In this document: piece by piece, positions 22,861 to 34,434 of the stretch
How positions within the stretch are numbered: position 1 is the first letter of the stretch
How the letters are laid out: each line of letters starts with the position of its first letter
Assembly (NCBI RefSeq): GCF_026914185.1
Contig: NC_070569.1
Span: 5,580,001-5,644,000, forward strand
Reading direction: 5' to 3'
Length of the DNA: 64,000 bases
Origin: Puccinia triticina
Lineage: Eukaryota > Basidiomycota > Pucciniomycetes > Pucciniales > Pucciniaceae
Translations under genes and position numbers: made by a program
The notes under the pieces: generated by a model
The model's database searches: none
What the model saw: only the letters and a program-made list of their open reading frames with translations
Told to the model about the DNA's origin: nothing

Positions 22861-23293
22861 AGTCCCTCCCAGAGGGCCTCCCTCGGGAGGGACTTAGTTA
22901 AGTTAGGACTTGGTCGGGATCTCGCCCGTGAACTCAGCCAGTCAGTCCGACCCTGTTCGACCTTCAGTTACATCACCATCGTCATCATCGTCTCCGATAA
23001 CCACTTGGACCATCGCCGACTTACAGTAGCCGCATCTTTGAGAGAGAAGTCAAGCCCACCCTATCCTGGAGCGTATTGAGCTAAGCTGTTTGTGTTTATT
23101 ATTTGTACGTTTCATTCTATTTTGGCCTCACGTTTGACTGAGTGTTTCTCATTTACTTCACGGCTGGCGGTTGTATTAATATTCTATGCGGCAATAATTC
23201 ATCGTCCCGAATCCTGGAATCAAGAAACAAGAAGCTACTGAGAGAGACGATTACACGAAATTGCCCGCACTCTTCACGATCGGGTTGATTGAA
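22861..23293. other. host foldback and upstream region of the TM9SF gene
   Basis: AAGTCCCTCCCAGAGG ... CCTCGGGAGGGACTT (22861-22895) forms a hairpin and continues as AGTTAAGTTAGGACTTGG, the same motif set as at 18180-18260. The rest should hold the promoter and 5' UTR of the nonaspanin gene; no TATA box is evident. Confidence 0.4.
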
Positions 23294-26135
23294 ATGACTT
23301 GGCGGAAAGAGCTCAGAAATGCATTGATATTCATGCAACTAATCGTGCCCGTATGGAGTTTCTATCTGCCTGGTACAGCGCCAAGGGACTACAATCAGGG
23401 AGATTCTGTTCCGCTGTTTGTGAACGCACTCACGCCTCAGATTTCTGCTCATTCTAAACTAAAAAGTGTGATATCATACGACTATTATCATCCTCAACTT
23501 CATTTTTGTCAACCACCTCAAGGACCAGACAGCCAACGTGAATCATTCGGAAGCATCTTGTTTGGAGATAGGCTCTATGATTCTCCTTTTCAAGTATTTG
23601 AAAACTCTTCCTCTCATGTCCCAAGTTCTAGCCAGCTTGTTGATGTACTCTTTGCTGTTGCTTAATAGATCCAAATGAGAAAGAATGAGACGTGTAAAAA
23701 ACTTTGCGATTCAACCATCCCCGCAACCGATGCTGGTTTCGTAAATCAGGCAATTCAAGATCGATATGCTCTCAACTGGTTAATCGATGGTCAGATCATC
23801 TCCCCGTTTCTTTTGTCACCTGCACATGAACGCAATCTCACTTGATTATTCTTTCAGGTTTACCCGCTGCCGAGCTTAAAAGAGACGACGGCTCTGGAGA
23901 GACATTTTATTCGATTGGATTCTCTTTGGGACAAGCTCAAGAACCAGTGCCAGTTTTGCACAATCATTACAACATTTTTCTCGAGTAAGTCGGACAATTA
24001 TTTTGGCTACTCTGACTGGTTGAGGCTGACGTACGACTCGAATAGATATCATGTCAGGAATGGTAACTACCGCGTGGTTGGTGCATTAGTATGGCCTGCA
24101 TCCTTAGATGCCAGTGCTTCACGAACGTGCGATATGGAATCTGGACAGCCGATGAGCTTGAGTGAACAGAATGACAACCCAGTTCCCTATACCTATAGCG
24201 TTATTTGGACTGTGAGTTCCTAATTTTCACAAGATGCTGAGCTTTGTCAGGCTAGTCAACATTATGGCTGTTGGAAGAAACAGCTGTCTATGTCATTTCA
24301 GACGCTAACTTCGTGCACTCTTGAGTATGTACCTTTCTCGTTGACTTGTCTTGGGAATTTACGTACCTTTATAGGAATCAGCAACTCCATGGGCTACAAG
24401 ATGGGATCATTACTTGCACATCTTTGATCCAAAGATCCACTGGTTTTCTCTCATCAAGTTGGTTATAGTATGCGATCACTCTTGTTCGGCTCAGTGCAGA
24501 TTTTTTTTCCTGAGAGTGAAAAACATGAAAAAAGTTGACATTATCTGATCGTCAAACCTCTTCACATCTATACAGCTCTATAGTTATTGTTGCTTTCCTT
24601 TGTGTGATGGTTGGCATGATCTTAATGCGAACTGTAACACGAGATATCGGCAGGTACAATGCAATCGACCAGATCGATGATGTCCAAGAGGATTTCGGAT
24701 GGAAGCTATTGCACGGGGAAGTCTTTAGGGCACCAGAGCGTCTCATGCTTCTTTCGGTAGCCATTGGGAGCGGAGCTCAGATTGTGGCTATGGCTACTGT
24801 CACACTTGGTCAGTTCACGAGGCTACACCTCTCGTTGACCGATGATCAAGATTCTCACATTCCTCATCTACCCACAGTCTTTGCGCTGTTCGGTTTTCTA
24901 TCGCCTGCAAACCGAGGCAGTTTATCTACTGTGATGATCGTGACTTGGACTCTGTTCAGCTACGTTGCTGGTCATGCCAGTACGCGAATGTATCAAACCT
25001 ATGGCGGATTAAGTTTCAAGCAAAATATGATTTTGACTGCTTGCTTGTTCCCCACGTCAGTATCACTCATGCTTGATCTCAACGATTACCTCAACTGCAG
25101 AAAGTATCTTACAGCTCTATGCTAAAACCCATAAACTTCCTTTGGGGTGTATCACATGTGCCACCTTAGGATTCTCTTTGCCGTGTTGAATGTTTTGAAT
25201 TTTTTCCTCGTCGCCTCCGGTGCAGCGGGAGCCGTTCCATTTGGTAAGAAATTGCCAAGATTTCGTTGGAATGCATCTCTCATTTTTCTTCCTCCGTATA
25301 GGTACGATGCTTGCGATCATTGTGATGTGGTTTTTAATCTCTCTGCCTCTGGCGTTGGCTGGTTCTATCATGGCATCTCGGAAAGGACCGTTGCGCATTC
25401 CCGTCAGAGTTAACCAAATCCCTAGACAAATACCACCAACAGTCTGGTACATGAGGTTTTGGCCTTCTGCGCTTATGGCCGGGATTTTGCCATTCGGAGC
25501 TGGATTCATTGAATGTAGGTAATCTTCCCATCAGATCTCAAACTTGTCAAAACAGCTTAGAGTTGGTTTTAGCTCTCCCACTCATTTTGCCTAATCCTTT
25601 TTCATTTCAGGTTACTTTTTGTTGTCTTCATTGTTCGGGAATAAAGTTTATTACGCTGCCGGTTTTTTGTTCTTAACATTTACGTGAGTGAGCAAATCAA
25701 ATGTTTTTCAATGAGGTCACACCACTTAAGAGGTCGCTTTTGTAGGGTTGTTGGCTTGACTACAGCAACAGTGACAGTGTTGATGTGCTACTTTCATCTC
25801 TGTCAAGAAGATTATCGGTGGCATGAGAGAGCATTTGTGACTGGCGGTGCGAGTGCATTTTGGTTGATCGCCTATGGCCTGCTTTATGCGACTAGGTTAT
25901 CTCTACACGGATTCACGTCGATCGCCCTTTATCTTGGTTATTTGATGCTACTTGCTTTACTAGACTTTTTGGTCCGTCTCTTTTTCTTTTGGCTAACCCT
26001 TTCCAAAGTATGTGTGTCGAACTGATAAATTAACTGTTCCCGCGTCAACCTTCAATATAGATGACCGGCTCCATTGGATATGTCGCTACATTTTTCTTTG
26101 TCAAAAAGATTTACAGCAGAGTTAGAATTGACTAA
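23294..26135 (+). CDS. TM9SF/EMP70 nonaspanin, nine-TM Golgi/endosome membrane protein
   Basis: Transmembrane-9 superfamily member; these proteins work in Golgi-endosome sorting, cell adhesion and nutrient responses. Exons: 23294-23593, 23669-23789, 23858-23984, 24046-24211, 24375-24457, 24576-25055, 25170-25243, 25302-25514, 25611-25683, 25746-25971 and 26061-26135, summing to 646 codons (645 aa). A signal peptide is followed by [19 protein letters not shown], the family's luminal hallmark. Then come [38 protein letters not shown], and the first TM ([20 protein letters not shown]) before RDIGRYN. Further conserved blocks are [65 protein letters not shown] and the C-terminal [20 protein letters not shown] followed by D. 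Exon 5 uses a GTTGGT donor, required for the frame. No defects; a functional host gene. It is preceded by 0.4 kb from the two-gene transposon. Confidence 0.94.
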
Positions 26136-26896
26136 GAAGTGGCCGATTTCAGGACATTGCGCAGCAGTACTTGGTTAAATATGCACTGCAGACGGAGAAA
26201 CTATCTGAAAGGAAAATCAGACAAGCAAACGCAAAAGGCAGTCCTCCTTCCTTGCTGCATGCGTTTTCTCTATGTAGACATGAGTAGATTCTCAGATTTG
26301 TTGTTGGATAGTGCTCTGAACTCTTGACCTGCCTAGAACAAAATGACCCATGGCTGTGTTGCATGTTTTTATTTTTATTCCGATGTCAATTATTAGAGCT
26401 GTTGCTTACTTGGCCCAAAATATCTTATTTCTTTTTTGTTCCCTAGCTAAACTAAAAGTATGTCAACATGTATATATGTTGGTTCAATCAAATCATGCAT
26501 GTTTCTCTGTTTGTCTCTGTTTATTATTATGTATTCAACACAAATAATCTGCCATGAAAATGTCAATAATCTAGTTCAAGTGTGATCCTGACCACAATCA
26601 AAACTGCAGGTATACTCATGATGGCTGAAACCTTGAACATATTAAAGTTGAAAAGATTAGGGACACTGTGGTGAGACCAATCAATCCATGCTACATTTAA
26701 AACACACTCAAATATAGATTTTTTCCTTATGATCTATCCATTTTCTCATCCTACATCCAACATTTGCCTAGGTAGATAACTTTTCTTAACTTCATAGCTA
26801 GTCTGAATCTTGAGTGATCACAGAGGGGGGGGCATGGAGAGAGGAGAGAGAGAGAGGGAGGAGGGGGGGGCATGGAGAGAGGGAGGGGGGGGGGGG

Positions 26897-26931
<35 letters not shown>

Positions 26932-27631
26932 AGATATGTACAGAAGCTGTATTCTTCTGTTGGCTGAAGTCAAGGGTGGCTGCAGTCAAGTTGGCGGTCC
27001 AAAGTCGGACCCCTCAAAATGCAAGCTTTCTCAATATTGCTCTATCAGTCATGATTGGTCATTGGTTGCACTACAAGAAAAACTCCAGAAACTTCCAGCA
27101 GTTGACATGCGGCATACTCCAGTTTAACTGCCACTGTAACTCCACATAATTAAATCATGCCCTTTCATGCACAGTCATGGTGCATTCAACCTTGGTTGAA
27201 ATAAGAGTGTGCCAAAGCACACTCCATAATAGGATCTAGGCTACCACTTGACTCGCGGTGAGATACATAGGATATTGCCGTGGTAATATCTTGACACTTG
27301 GGAGGGCTTCAGAAGATTTTGTCTTTTGGCACACCTCCTCAAGCTCAGCATTCATCTCCCTATCAATGTGCCTCACAACGGTCCTGCCATTGGGCTGGAT
27401 TAAGTTTGCGGCTGAGTCCTTTGTGCAGCTTTGCTCAGCAATTGTTGGAAGGATCATTATAAGGAGCCCTCATTCCCATCCTCTATACAGGCCTGCCCTC
27501 CCACTTTCATTGCAACCTAAGGGTCTAAAGATGGCAAATGGGTAGCCACCACCTTTTGGCGGGTACCCACCCACACCCGTTTGGGACCGCCTGGCGTTTC
27601 CGGGTCCAGGTCCCTGTTTTTGCGGTGCCAG
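26136..27631. other. 3' flank of TM9SF with repeat debris
   Basis: No gene is supported. It includes a truncated LTR1 left end (from 26665, TGTGGTGAGACCAATCAATC), a GA-rich simple repeat (about 26824-26934) and a possible minus-strand coding scrap at 27236-27457 (CQKTKSSEALPSVKILPRQY in frame, no family named). Palindromic GGGTACCC-like sequence at 27540-27631 is the target of the next LTR. Confidence 0.4.
26824..26934. repeat. GA/GGG-rich simple repeat
   Basis: Runs of (GA)n and poly-G with GGGGGGCATGGAGAGAGG occurring twice or more. Highly asymmetric purine strand; open frames in it are compositional artefacts. Confidence 0.7.
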
Positions 27632-28084
27632 TGTGGTAAGACCAATCAACCATCAACTACATCAAATCATAGTAGATTTTACTATTAAAGTACTGTATAA
27701 ACTACATACAAAACATACACAGTACAAATAAACTCCATATTAAATTTCACTCAGCTGTCATGATTATTTTCACACCCAGAAAACTAGTAACATTTATATA
27801 CATGAGTGTCAGACATGTAACATATCTCATAGCAACATTCAAGAGTGACCTCTAAGAAACAGCTCATAGATGTATTTTCCATATAAGAGTAGATACACAG
27901 TAGATCTCAGAATATTTCATCATAAAATCCACTCTAATAATATAATCACATCTGATACACTCTTCTGTGAAAAGAAATTCCTACTTAGATAGTAAAATAC
28001 CAAGCCCTTTTGTATTTCACACAGCTATACATAGTAGAAGAATTTTTCAGTTACATATTTCTAGTCTCAGACAAGTTTATTTAC

Positions 28085-28092
28085 TATATAAG
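28085..28092 (+). promoter_or_regulatory. TATA box in LTR1 copy 2
   Basis: TATATAAG just before GGAGGCCTC. The same order, CTATAAAAGGAGGCC on the minus strand, is seen in the reversed copy near 44745. A plausible LTR promoter. Confidence 0.4.
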
Positions 28093-28283
28093 GAGGCCTC
28101 TTCTGCCCCTTCTTGTTGTCTTCTTTCCCCATGTTTGCACTTGATAGTAATATTGTAGATTACTAGCATTCATCATTATAATATTTTGATATATTAAATA
28201 GTTGAACTTTGACATATAAAAATAACTTGCCCCCTTGACACAGATAAATCACTTACATATAACATTCCTCTTTACATCACTTA

Positions 28284-29188
28284 GAGCATCCACATTGGTG
28301 GCTAAGTTGGCACAAGCTAACTTAGTCATCCAAGACCCGGCTAGCGCTAGCCAGACCCCCGCAACCGCATTGGTTGGAGCTACTATCCAGCTAAGTTAAA
28401 TCACAAAGCTTGTCTTCAGTGGTATCAACCACATTGTTTTTGCCAGCATTGACTTGCAAGAATAACACGGCCAATTCCTGTTCTACAGTAATAAAAACAC
28501 CTTGTCTCTTTCCATCTGGTTAGAAAATACACATGTACGAGCAAAAGTGTAAATGAAAAGAAAGGTCATGAGTAGGAGAAAAAAACAATATTCATAGTGG
28601 GTGTGAGGAATACTAATGAATATTGATTGAGTTCAACAAAGAAAAAAAAAAAAACCCCCGAGATTGTTAGTGGGGAAGAAGAAACGGGCAAGCAAGAGGA
28701 AGAAGGATCATCAATTGAGTGCAAGCGAGCGATTATCAATCTATCGAGTGCAAGCTAGCAAGTAAGAGAAATGAGATCAATCCATCAACGGCAAGCGAGC
28801 AAGAGCAAGAAGACCAACCAACCAAAACTGATCCAGCAGAGTACCAGCAGTCAATTCATCAACTGCAAGCAAGCAAGAGCAAGAAGACCAATCAAAGTTG
28901 TTGTTCGTTTTCTTGTTGTTTGTTTTTTGTTGTTTGTTTTTCTGTTTGTGTTTGTTGTTGTTTGTTTTTGTTGTTGTTCCATTTGGTTTTGCTTTCACCA
29001 ACTTGTCAATCGGAGAGTACCTTGGGCAGCTCCCTAGCCAAGAAGCTAGGCGCGGCTAGATTTAGCTTGAGCTAGCCAGGATTCTAGCTTTTTGATAAGT
29101 TAGCCGGGTCTTAGCCCAACCCTATGCGGATGAATGGCATGGCTAAGTGCCTTAGCTTGGGCTAACTTAGCCACCGATGCGGATGCTC
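28284..29188. mobile_element. PIF/Harbinger-type MITE, 905 bp, TTA target
   Basis: The ends GAGCATCCACATTGGTGGCT and (reversed) GAGCATCCGCATCGGTGGCT are flanked by the 3-bp duplication TTA (28281-28283, 29189-29191). A 3-bp TTA/TWA target with GAGCATCC-type termini is the hallmark of PIF/Harbinger derivatives. The interior has CAAGCGAGCAAGAGCAAGAA repeats and T/G-rich stretches, but no transposase. Inserted in an LTR1 copy. Confidence 0.75.
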
Positions 29189-30300
29189 TTACATACAACA
29201 TTCCTCTTTCACATCACCTAAAAATAAAATTCCTCTGTTGCATCACTTAGACATAACATTCCACTTCTAAACACTTACATATAACACTCCTCTTCTAAAT
29301 CACTTACATATAACATTCCTCTTCCATATCACTTACATATAACATTCCTCTTCTACAAACACTTAGATATAAAATTCCCCATCTCTTGCGCACTGAACAC
29401 AGGTACTTAGGGTTTAGAGTCAGATAGAATTAAGAGTAGTTCTAAAAGATTGTGCCACACTATAAATTCTTAGTGTAAAATTCTCCCAGAAGCTTGTTCA
29501 AGGAAGGCAGCCATTCAAGCACCCGTTTAGTCTGTCATTATCCATGGCTTCTACATTTCCCTTCCAAGCTCCTATCTCCCCATTGAGAGAAGTTCCACAC
29601 CAGCAGGTGTGTACGGGGGTACCTGCAATTGGGACCTGCCCCTCACGCAACCCCGGTGTTGTAGGCGGAAAAGTGGAAAAATAAAAAGTTTTTTCTATGC
29701 CACATAATTACTCATACTAGGCCTAAAGATACCACCAAATGGACCCCAGAAATGGATTCTACGGCAAATTTCACCCCTAGTCACTACTGGAAGCACCCCT
29801 GGACCCGCTCTAGTGTGGAAGTTACACCTCATGGACACCTATCACACGGCCAGCCCAGTAACCCAGCTGTCACCTGCCTCAACCCAAGTTTCACAGTAGT
29901 ACACTTATACATATCACAGGATACAAACATACATCTCCCTGTCAGGCTACACTCATTACATATTAACTACATACACTCCTTTATATACATAGTATGACAT
30001 CATTTACACTGTTTCTGCAGCCTCAGACTTTGTTTATACACTAATTCCCCCAGGATGACAGCTCATGCAGTCTACTGTCACCTCATGCATGTGTTAGAAT
30101 GTTCTTTTGTATATTCTGACATCATGTATGCACCCCTGGCATGTTTAGAATGTTCTGTTGTATATTCTGACACCATCCATGCGCCCCTGAGGGGTTATGA
30201 CATCATTTGTATCCACTCCCACCAGCTAAAATCCCTCACCCTGTTGTCTAGATTAGCTGAAACCCTAACCCACAAGCCCCTTTGGGGCTCCACTTTTGTC

Positions 30301-30308
30301 TATAAAAG
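30301..30308 (+). promoter_or_regulatory. TATA box in LTR2 plus copy
   Basis: TATAAAAG followed by GAGCTCTCTCCACC. Now only 15 bp from the hAT insertion point, so the LTR promoter faces into the hAT element. Confidence 0.45.
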
Positions 30309-30783
30309 GAGCTCTCTCCACCAACGGTGAAACCAATCCGTGACAGGTATTGGTATAGGTCTGTATAGTATTGTGATACCCGCGTCATTTTGGACATGTA
30401 TCACATTGGGTCCCCGATATGATAGGCTGTATAGGCTTCACTGCCCATCGGGTAGCCGATATGATACATGACTTTTGTAAAGGGGGACCCAATACAATCC
30501 ACCCTATGTATCAATGTATATCGGGTTTATTGGCACATAAATTTATTTTTACCCCGCCCTCTCCCATGTGGCAAACGTGAAACACCAACCTGACAAGCGG
30601 CCCGTCCCCACCATCAGCTTCTTCCTCAAAGACCCCCAGCGCTTCGACAACCAACCTACCCCACCAAATTTGCAATGGGTTCCTCACAAACCCCCATCCA
30701 CAATCCTCCCCTCGCCCCTGCACTGGCTCCAAACCCATCAACCACCGCCCTGCGTGTGCCGGCGGCCCCAAACCGGTCCATAG

Positions 30784-31037
30784 CCGATCATCAAGCCGTT
30801 CTTTGGCGACCAGTTCTTCCGGGCCAAGCGGGTCGAGACCCTGGCCATTGGCGCCGGCCTGCGCAAGCTCTCCGTCAAGACCCTCGTGCCTGCCCTCCGA
30901 CCCCCTCCTGATCTCCCGCGCATGCGTCGTTGGCCAACGTATCCGCGCCGAACATGGCGCCGCCAGGGCCGTCGAGGCCATCTATCGCAACCTCGAGTAC
31001 GCTCACTCGCTCATCAAACGTCCCGACCCCCCGCCCC
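30784..31037 (+). pseudogene. sterol 3-beta-glucosyltransferase fragment (ATG26/UGT51-like)
   Basis: Resembles the UDP-glucose-binding C-terminal end of sterol glucosyltransferases. One frame gives IKPFFGDQFFRAKRVETLAI then GAGLRKLSVKTLVPALR; after a frameshift near 30900 another gives LISRACVVGQRIRAEHGAAR and AVEAIYRNLEYAHSLIKRP. Both blocks are in the family's order (FFGDQ...RV...GxG...L; then ...IYRDLEYARSLI). About 85 residues of a family protein longer than 1,000 residues are present. It ends at a GTAAGT donor (31038), so an intron boundary is retained, arguing for DNA-level capture. Not functional. Confidence 0.65.
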
Positions 31038-31689
31038 GTAAGTCTCTCTCTCTCTCTCTCGCCCCGTCTGTGTTGCCGGCGCTGACCCGCGCGCGCGCTC
31101 CTCCAGACGACCAGCCACAGCCATCCGCGCTCAGCCCCGCTGCGGCGCTGTGGGGCCAGGCAGAATCCCACCGTAGTGGTCGGTCAATCATCAATCAATC
31201 ACATTTATATCAACCCGAGTGAGTAAGTCTATCATCAAAGATTCCCCTCCCCTTTGGGACTATGCAAAAGCTGGGGTTCACTGCAATCAGGCCAGCTCAA
31301 CGCTAATACAAATGCACGCGCAACCTGGTTGTTGTTGGCTTTGGTTGATCATAGTTCTGTCGGGGCGGGGTCCTTATATTCATACACCCAATACTAACCC
31401 TGAATTTATTTTCTTTTCTTACTTGGCAAACACTGTAGACTTGTGCACTTGTAGTGATTGGCCCGATCACTACCCATAATTCATTGTTCGGCTCAGGATC
31501 CGACTGGCAAGCATCCCAATGTCTTCACCCGACCACAAGAGCGATGGCCACCCAGCCCCCAAAAGGAGACGAGAATATGCCAACGACTCCCAGAGCTCCT
31601 GGCCCCCATTGCCTTGGCCGTCCCTTGGGTTGTCCGCACAGTGACTGAGCCACCCTGGATTGAAACCTACCCGAACAAGTCTGGTCAGA

Positions 31690-32258
31690 TCCAACGGCCG
31701 GCTCAAAGGCTCCCCCGACGTGCTCTTCGATGTCGCCCACCGCCTGTCCGAGAACGGCAAGAAACACTACTACACCTGGCTGACGGTGTCCATGCTCCTC
31801 GCTGTCTGTCCCGGCATCGTGCTCAAGATCATCGTGGGGGATTGGAACTGATCCCTGTTGACGGCTCGCAAGGCGGCGTTCATCGAAAGCCTACGCAAGC
31901 ATCTCAAAGCGGTCAAGATGACCGACGTGGCCACCGCATGCTGTGCCGATCTCTGCAAAGGGGCCACCTTCTCGCCCAAGACAACCGCCGAAGGCCCCGG
32001 GCTGTGACTCTTGGCCCTCGACCTCGTCTCCAACCTGAACTTGCATCTGCTCGACCCCTCCAAGCCGTTCACCAACTCGGAAGGGATCGTCGAGATCCCA
32101 CTGATGTCCGAGGCCCTCACCACGCTCTGCAAACTTGACCGGCATTTTGTGGATACCACCCTGCTTGAGAAATGCCTCTCCCGGAACAGCTTCGTGCCCT
32201 TCCAGATTGCCTTCATCCAGGCCAGTCACAAGCTTGCCAGCGACCCCGAGCTGACCAG
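31690..32258 (+). pseudogene. IRA/neurofibromin-type Ras-GAP fragment
   Basis: Two frames with the flavour of the N-terminal helical region of IRA/NF1 Ras GTPase-activating proteins. The first block is DVLFDVAHRLSENGKKHYYT WLTVSMLLAVCPGIVLK (31714 onward, two pieces). The next, IESLRKHLKAVKMTDVATAC followed by CADLCKGATFSPK, lies at about 31880-32000. After a TGA comes LDLVSNLNLHLLDPSKPFTN SEGIVEIPLMSEALTTL and VPFQIAFIQASHKLASDPE. Block order and spacing fit the family; stops and a shift make it a pseudogene. It is cargo of the hAT element, and the catalytic GAP domain is absent. Confidence 0.55.
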
Positions 32259-32281
32259 CACCAGCACCACCACATGCGCTC

Positions 32282-32672
32282 ATGATCAACGCCGGCTTGA
32301 CGGGATCCCCAATACATGTCTACCGCTTCTCGTATTGTCCTCCAGCTTCAACGACCTCGAGGCCCTCCTCAGCCTCCATCCTCCCAAAACTGGAGAACAA
32401 GCTGTTCTTCAAGACTCAGCCAGGTCTGTCCAGCTACGCCGGCCGGTTGATCGATGCCGCTGAGTCACTCCGTCCACTCCTCCAGGCTGCCCTCAACGGC
32501 GTGCCGCTTGAACAGCGATCCTGTACCCCGATCTCCGTCAAGGCTACCGCCGGTCTTGGACTCCTTGGCGACAGCCAGAGTAAGGAAATCCTCGACGAAG
32601 TCTCTCGCTGGCTCCGTGCATCTTGGCCATTCAAGCTATCACCCTCCGCTGCCGTCTCGATCATGGATGGCC
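32282..32672 (+). pseudogene. GDA1/CD39-family nucleoside diphosphatase fragment
   Basis: Resembles the N-terminal part of Golgi guanosine diphosphatase (GDA1). INAGLTGSPIHVYRFSYC corresponds to apyrase region 1, whose usual DAGSTGSRIH is altered. FFKTQPGLSSYAGRLIDAAE, SLRPLLQAALNGVP and CTPISVKATAGLGLLG (apyrase region 2, TAGLRLLG-like), then ILDEVSRWLRASWPFKL and VSIMDG follow in the family's order within one open frame of about 130 codons. The altered active-site segment and the abrupt 5' and 3' ends mark it as a captured fragment. Confidence 0.7.
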
Positions 32673-32715
32673 GACGGCACAGCTGGCACCGACGAGGACG
32701 ACCCCAACAACATGG

Positions 32716-33416
32716 CCAACTGAAACGTCAAGCTCAAAGAGCTCTACCCCGCCATTGCCTCCTCCGTCGTCCTCCCAAAACTCGGTCCTCAAACCATTCC
32801 AACTCACGTTCACTCAAGGCTTCATTGTCGGTCAACTCTCTTTGTAAGCCGTCCGGATGATCATCTTTCCTGTCCAATCGTTTGATTGTCGCTGACCGAA
32901 CCTGTTTTTACGTGTCCCCCGTGTATAGTTTAGTGCTCGTAATATGCTTTGTAAGGTATGTGGTATTTGAAGATCCAAAGTCGTGACAAAATAAGAAACC
33001 AATTGGACCACAACAGGTATGTTCTTGTCTTCTTCCACCCCATTTTCCTTGTTTTGTCTTTGAGCAAAAAAAAAAAAAATAACACCATAATTTGTTGCAT
33101 ATTCTGCAAACTTAGAAAGCATTCCACACCCCCAACTAGAAGGCTCTCTTTCCATGAAAAATTGCAGGGAACTTCCGAGTCGGAGCTTCTATCCAAACTA
33201 CCATACGACCTATCCAGTCACCCCCCTGAAACGACGGACTGGCTGAACGTCCTCCTTGCACAGGCCATCATTGCCTATCAGAGTCTTGTTCGCGGCCTAG
33301 ACAATGATCCGACAATGCCAAAAGGGAACAAGGCAAAAGAGATGGTCGAGGAAGCCATGAATTTTGCCCGCGGGGAAACCTCGGGAATCAGCAGTGTCGT
33401 TGGTGACTTTTTTTGA
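32716..33416 (+). pseudogene. MMM1-like (ERMES, SMP-domain) fragment
   Basis: Resembles the N-terminal half of Mmm1, the ER-anchored ERMES subunit. LTFTQGFIVGQLS (ends 32849) is followed by a GTAAGC...TATAG intron and LVLVICFVRYVVFEDPK, which together form the ER transmembrane anchor. After a frame change and a second intron (33001-33167) comes SELLSKLPYDLSSHPPETTD and WLNVLLAQAIIAYQSLV, the start of the SMP lipid-transfer domain. The frame ends at 33416 and the rest of the SMP domain is missing. Retained introns suggest capture from genomic DNA. Confidence 0.6.
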
Positions 33417-34434
33417 TCCTTCATGATTTTCCATTCAGGGCTCTAAAACACATCATGTTCCTCTTAGGATTATATTCTCTTGGAGGTTGCATTTCTATGT
33501 TGCTTTTACTCAATTTGTTCATCTCCATTATCAAATGGCTGGAATGAATTCTGAGAAAGCACTGGGTGAGCGTGAGACAGTGGCAATGAGCGTGAGAGAG
33601 GGAAACCCAATCCAAAGGATATTCCAAAAATTTACTGGACATTCTGTAACCAGACAGGATATTCCGCGCGGAATGCATGACTCAGCTGCCTCCAACCTCT
33701 GTGACGGCACCCCTCAATCTCAGCTAAGTAAAGAACTGTCTCCTCCGCCCGCGCTTCACCCTCTTCACCGCCTGAAAGTTTGAAACACCTCCGTCTTTGC
33801 GTCCTCAACCCCGATCAATCAATCGATCCAGACACACATCTCTGGTCTTTGACCAACCTCTCCGCCCTTGAAGTTGAGGAAGTAAGTCCTCTCACCGCCT
33901 CTCTCCCCCTCCTATCTTGGTGCTGCGCTTTGGTGTGTGGTTGAGGGGTTGTTCCCTCTCCGCCGCGGCATTGTGGGGCCGATTGGAAACCCAGGGGTGT
34001 TGCCGGGCGAGCTGTCAGCTCCTACTTTGAACTTTGGGTGCAAGTTGACCAACCTCCCTCTCTTGCCTTGATCTCAACCAGCGGCCAACTGACAAGCCTT
34101 GGTCTTGACCCACATATCCCAACAAACTCAGTCCCATCAATTAGGTTCACGTGGGGTTCTTTCAAGTCAGTTTTGCTTTTGCCTCCTCTCCCCCTCATTG
34201 CCTAACCCTAGGCTTTCTCTGACCTTGAAATCAGACTTGATAGTCCTTTTAATTGCCGACAGGCCAGCCTTGACGCTCTCCTTTCTAATCTTACTCAAAA
34301 TGGCCCAATCAACCACATCACCTCATCCGACTCCCTCTCACTGTTGAGCACCTACCCGCCAATCTACTCGGATCACAACTCCTTCGCGCTCTCATGCAAA
34401 TTTTGTCAGAACCAATCAGGACTCTCGGAGATCA
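33417..34434. other. hAT interior, coding-like scrap near 33770
   Basis: Between the MMM1-like fragment and the transposase. SLKHLRLCVLNPDQSI and DPDTHLWSLTNLSALEVEE read openly at 33764-33868 and end at a GTAAGT donor, which looks like a captured exon end; I cannot name the family. The rest may contain the transposase promoter. Confidence 0.35.

Larger units (their letters stand above)
27632..29599 (+). mobile_element. solo LTR, family LTR1 copy 2, interrupted by a MITE
   Basis: TGTGGTAAGACCAATCAACC at 27632 to AGAAGTTCCACA at 29599, flanked by ccag on both sides (27628-27631, 29600-29603). Without the Harbinger-type MITE at 28284-29188 it is about 1.06 kb. It shares the GGAGGCCTCTTCTGCCCC block, the GTGCCACACTA block and the AAGGCAGCCATTCAAGCACC block with the copy at 570-1553. 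Confidence 0.7.

Noticed and set aside
26824..26934. Plus-strand frame rich in Arg/Glu/Gly
   Set aside because: Produced by the GA/GGG simple repeat.
31458..32138. 226-codon Arg-rich frame
   Set aside because: It runs in another phase over the Ras-GAP-like fragment, whose own frame has recognisable blocks.
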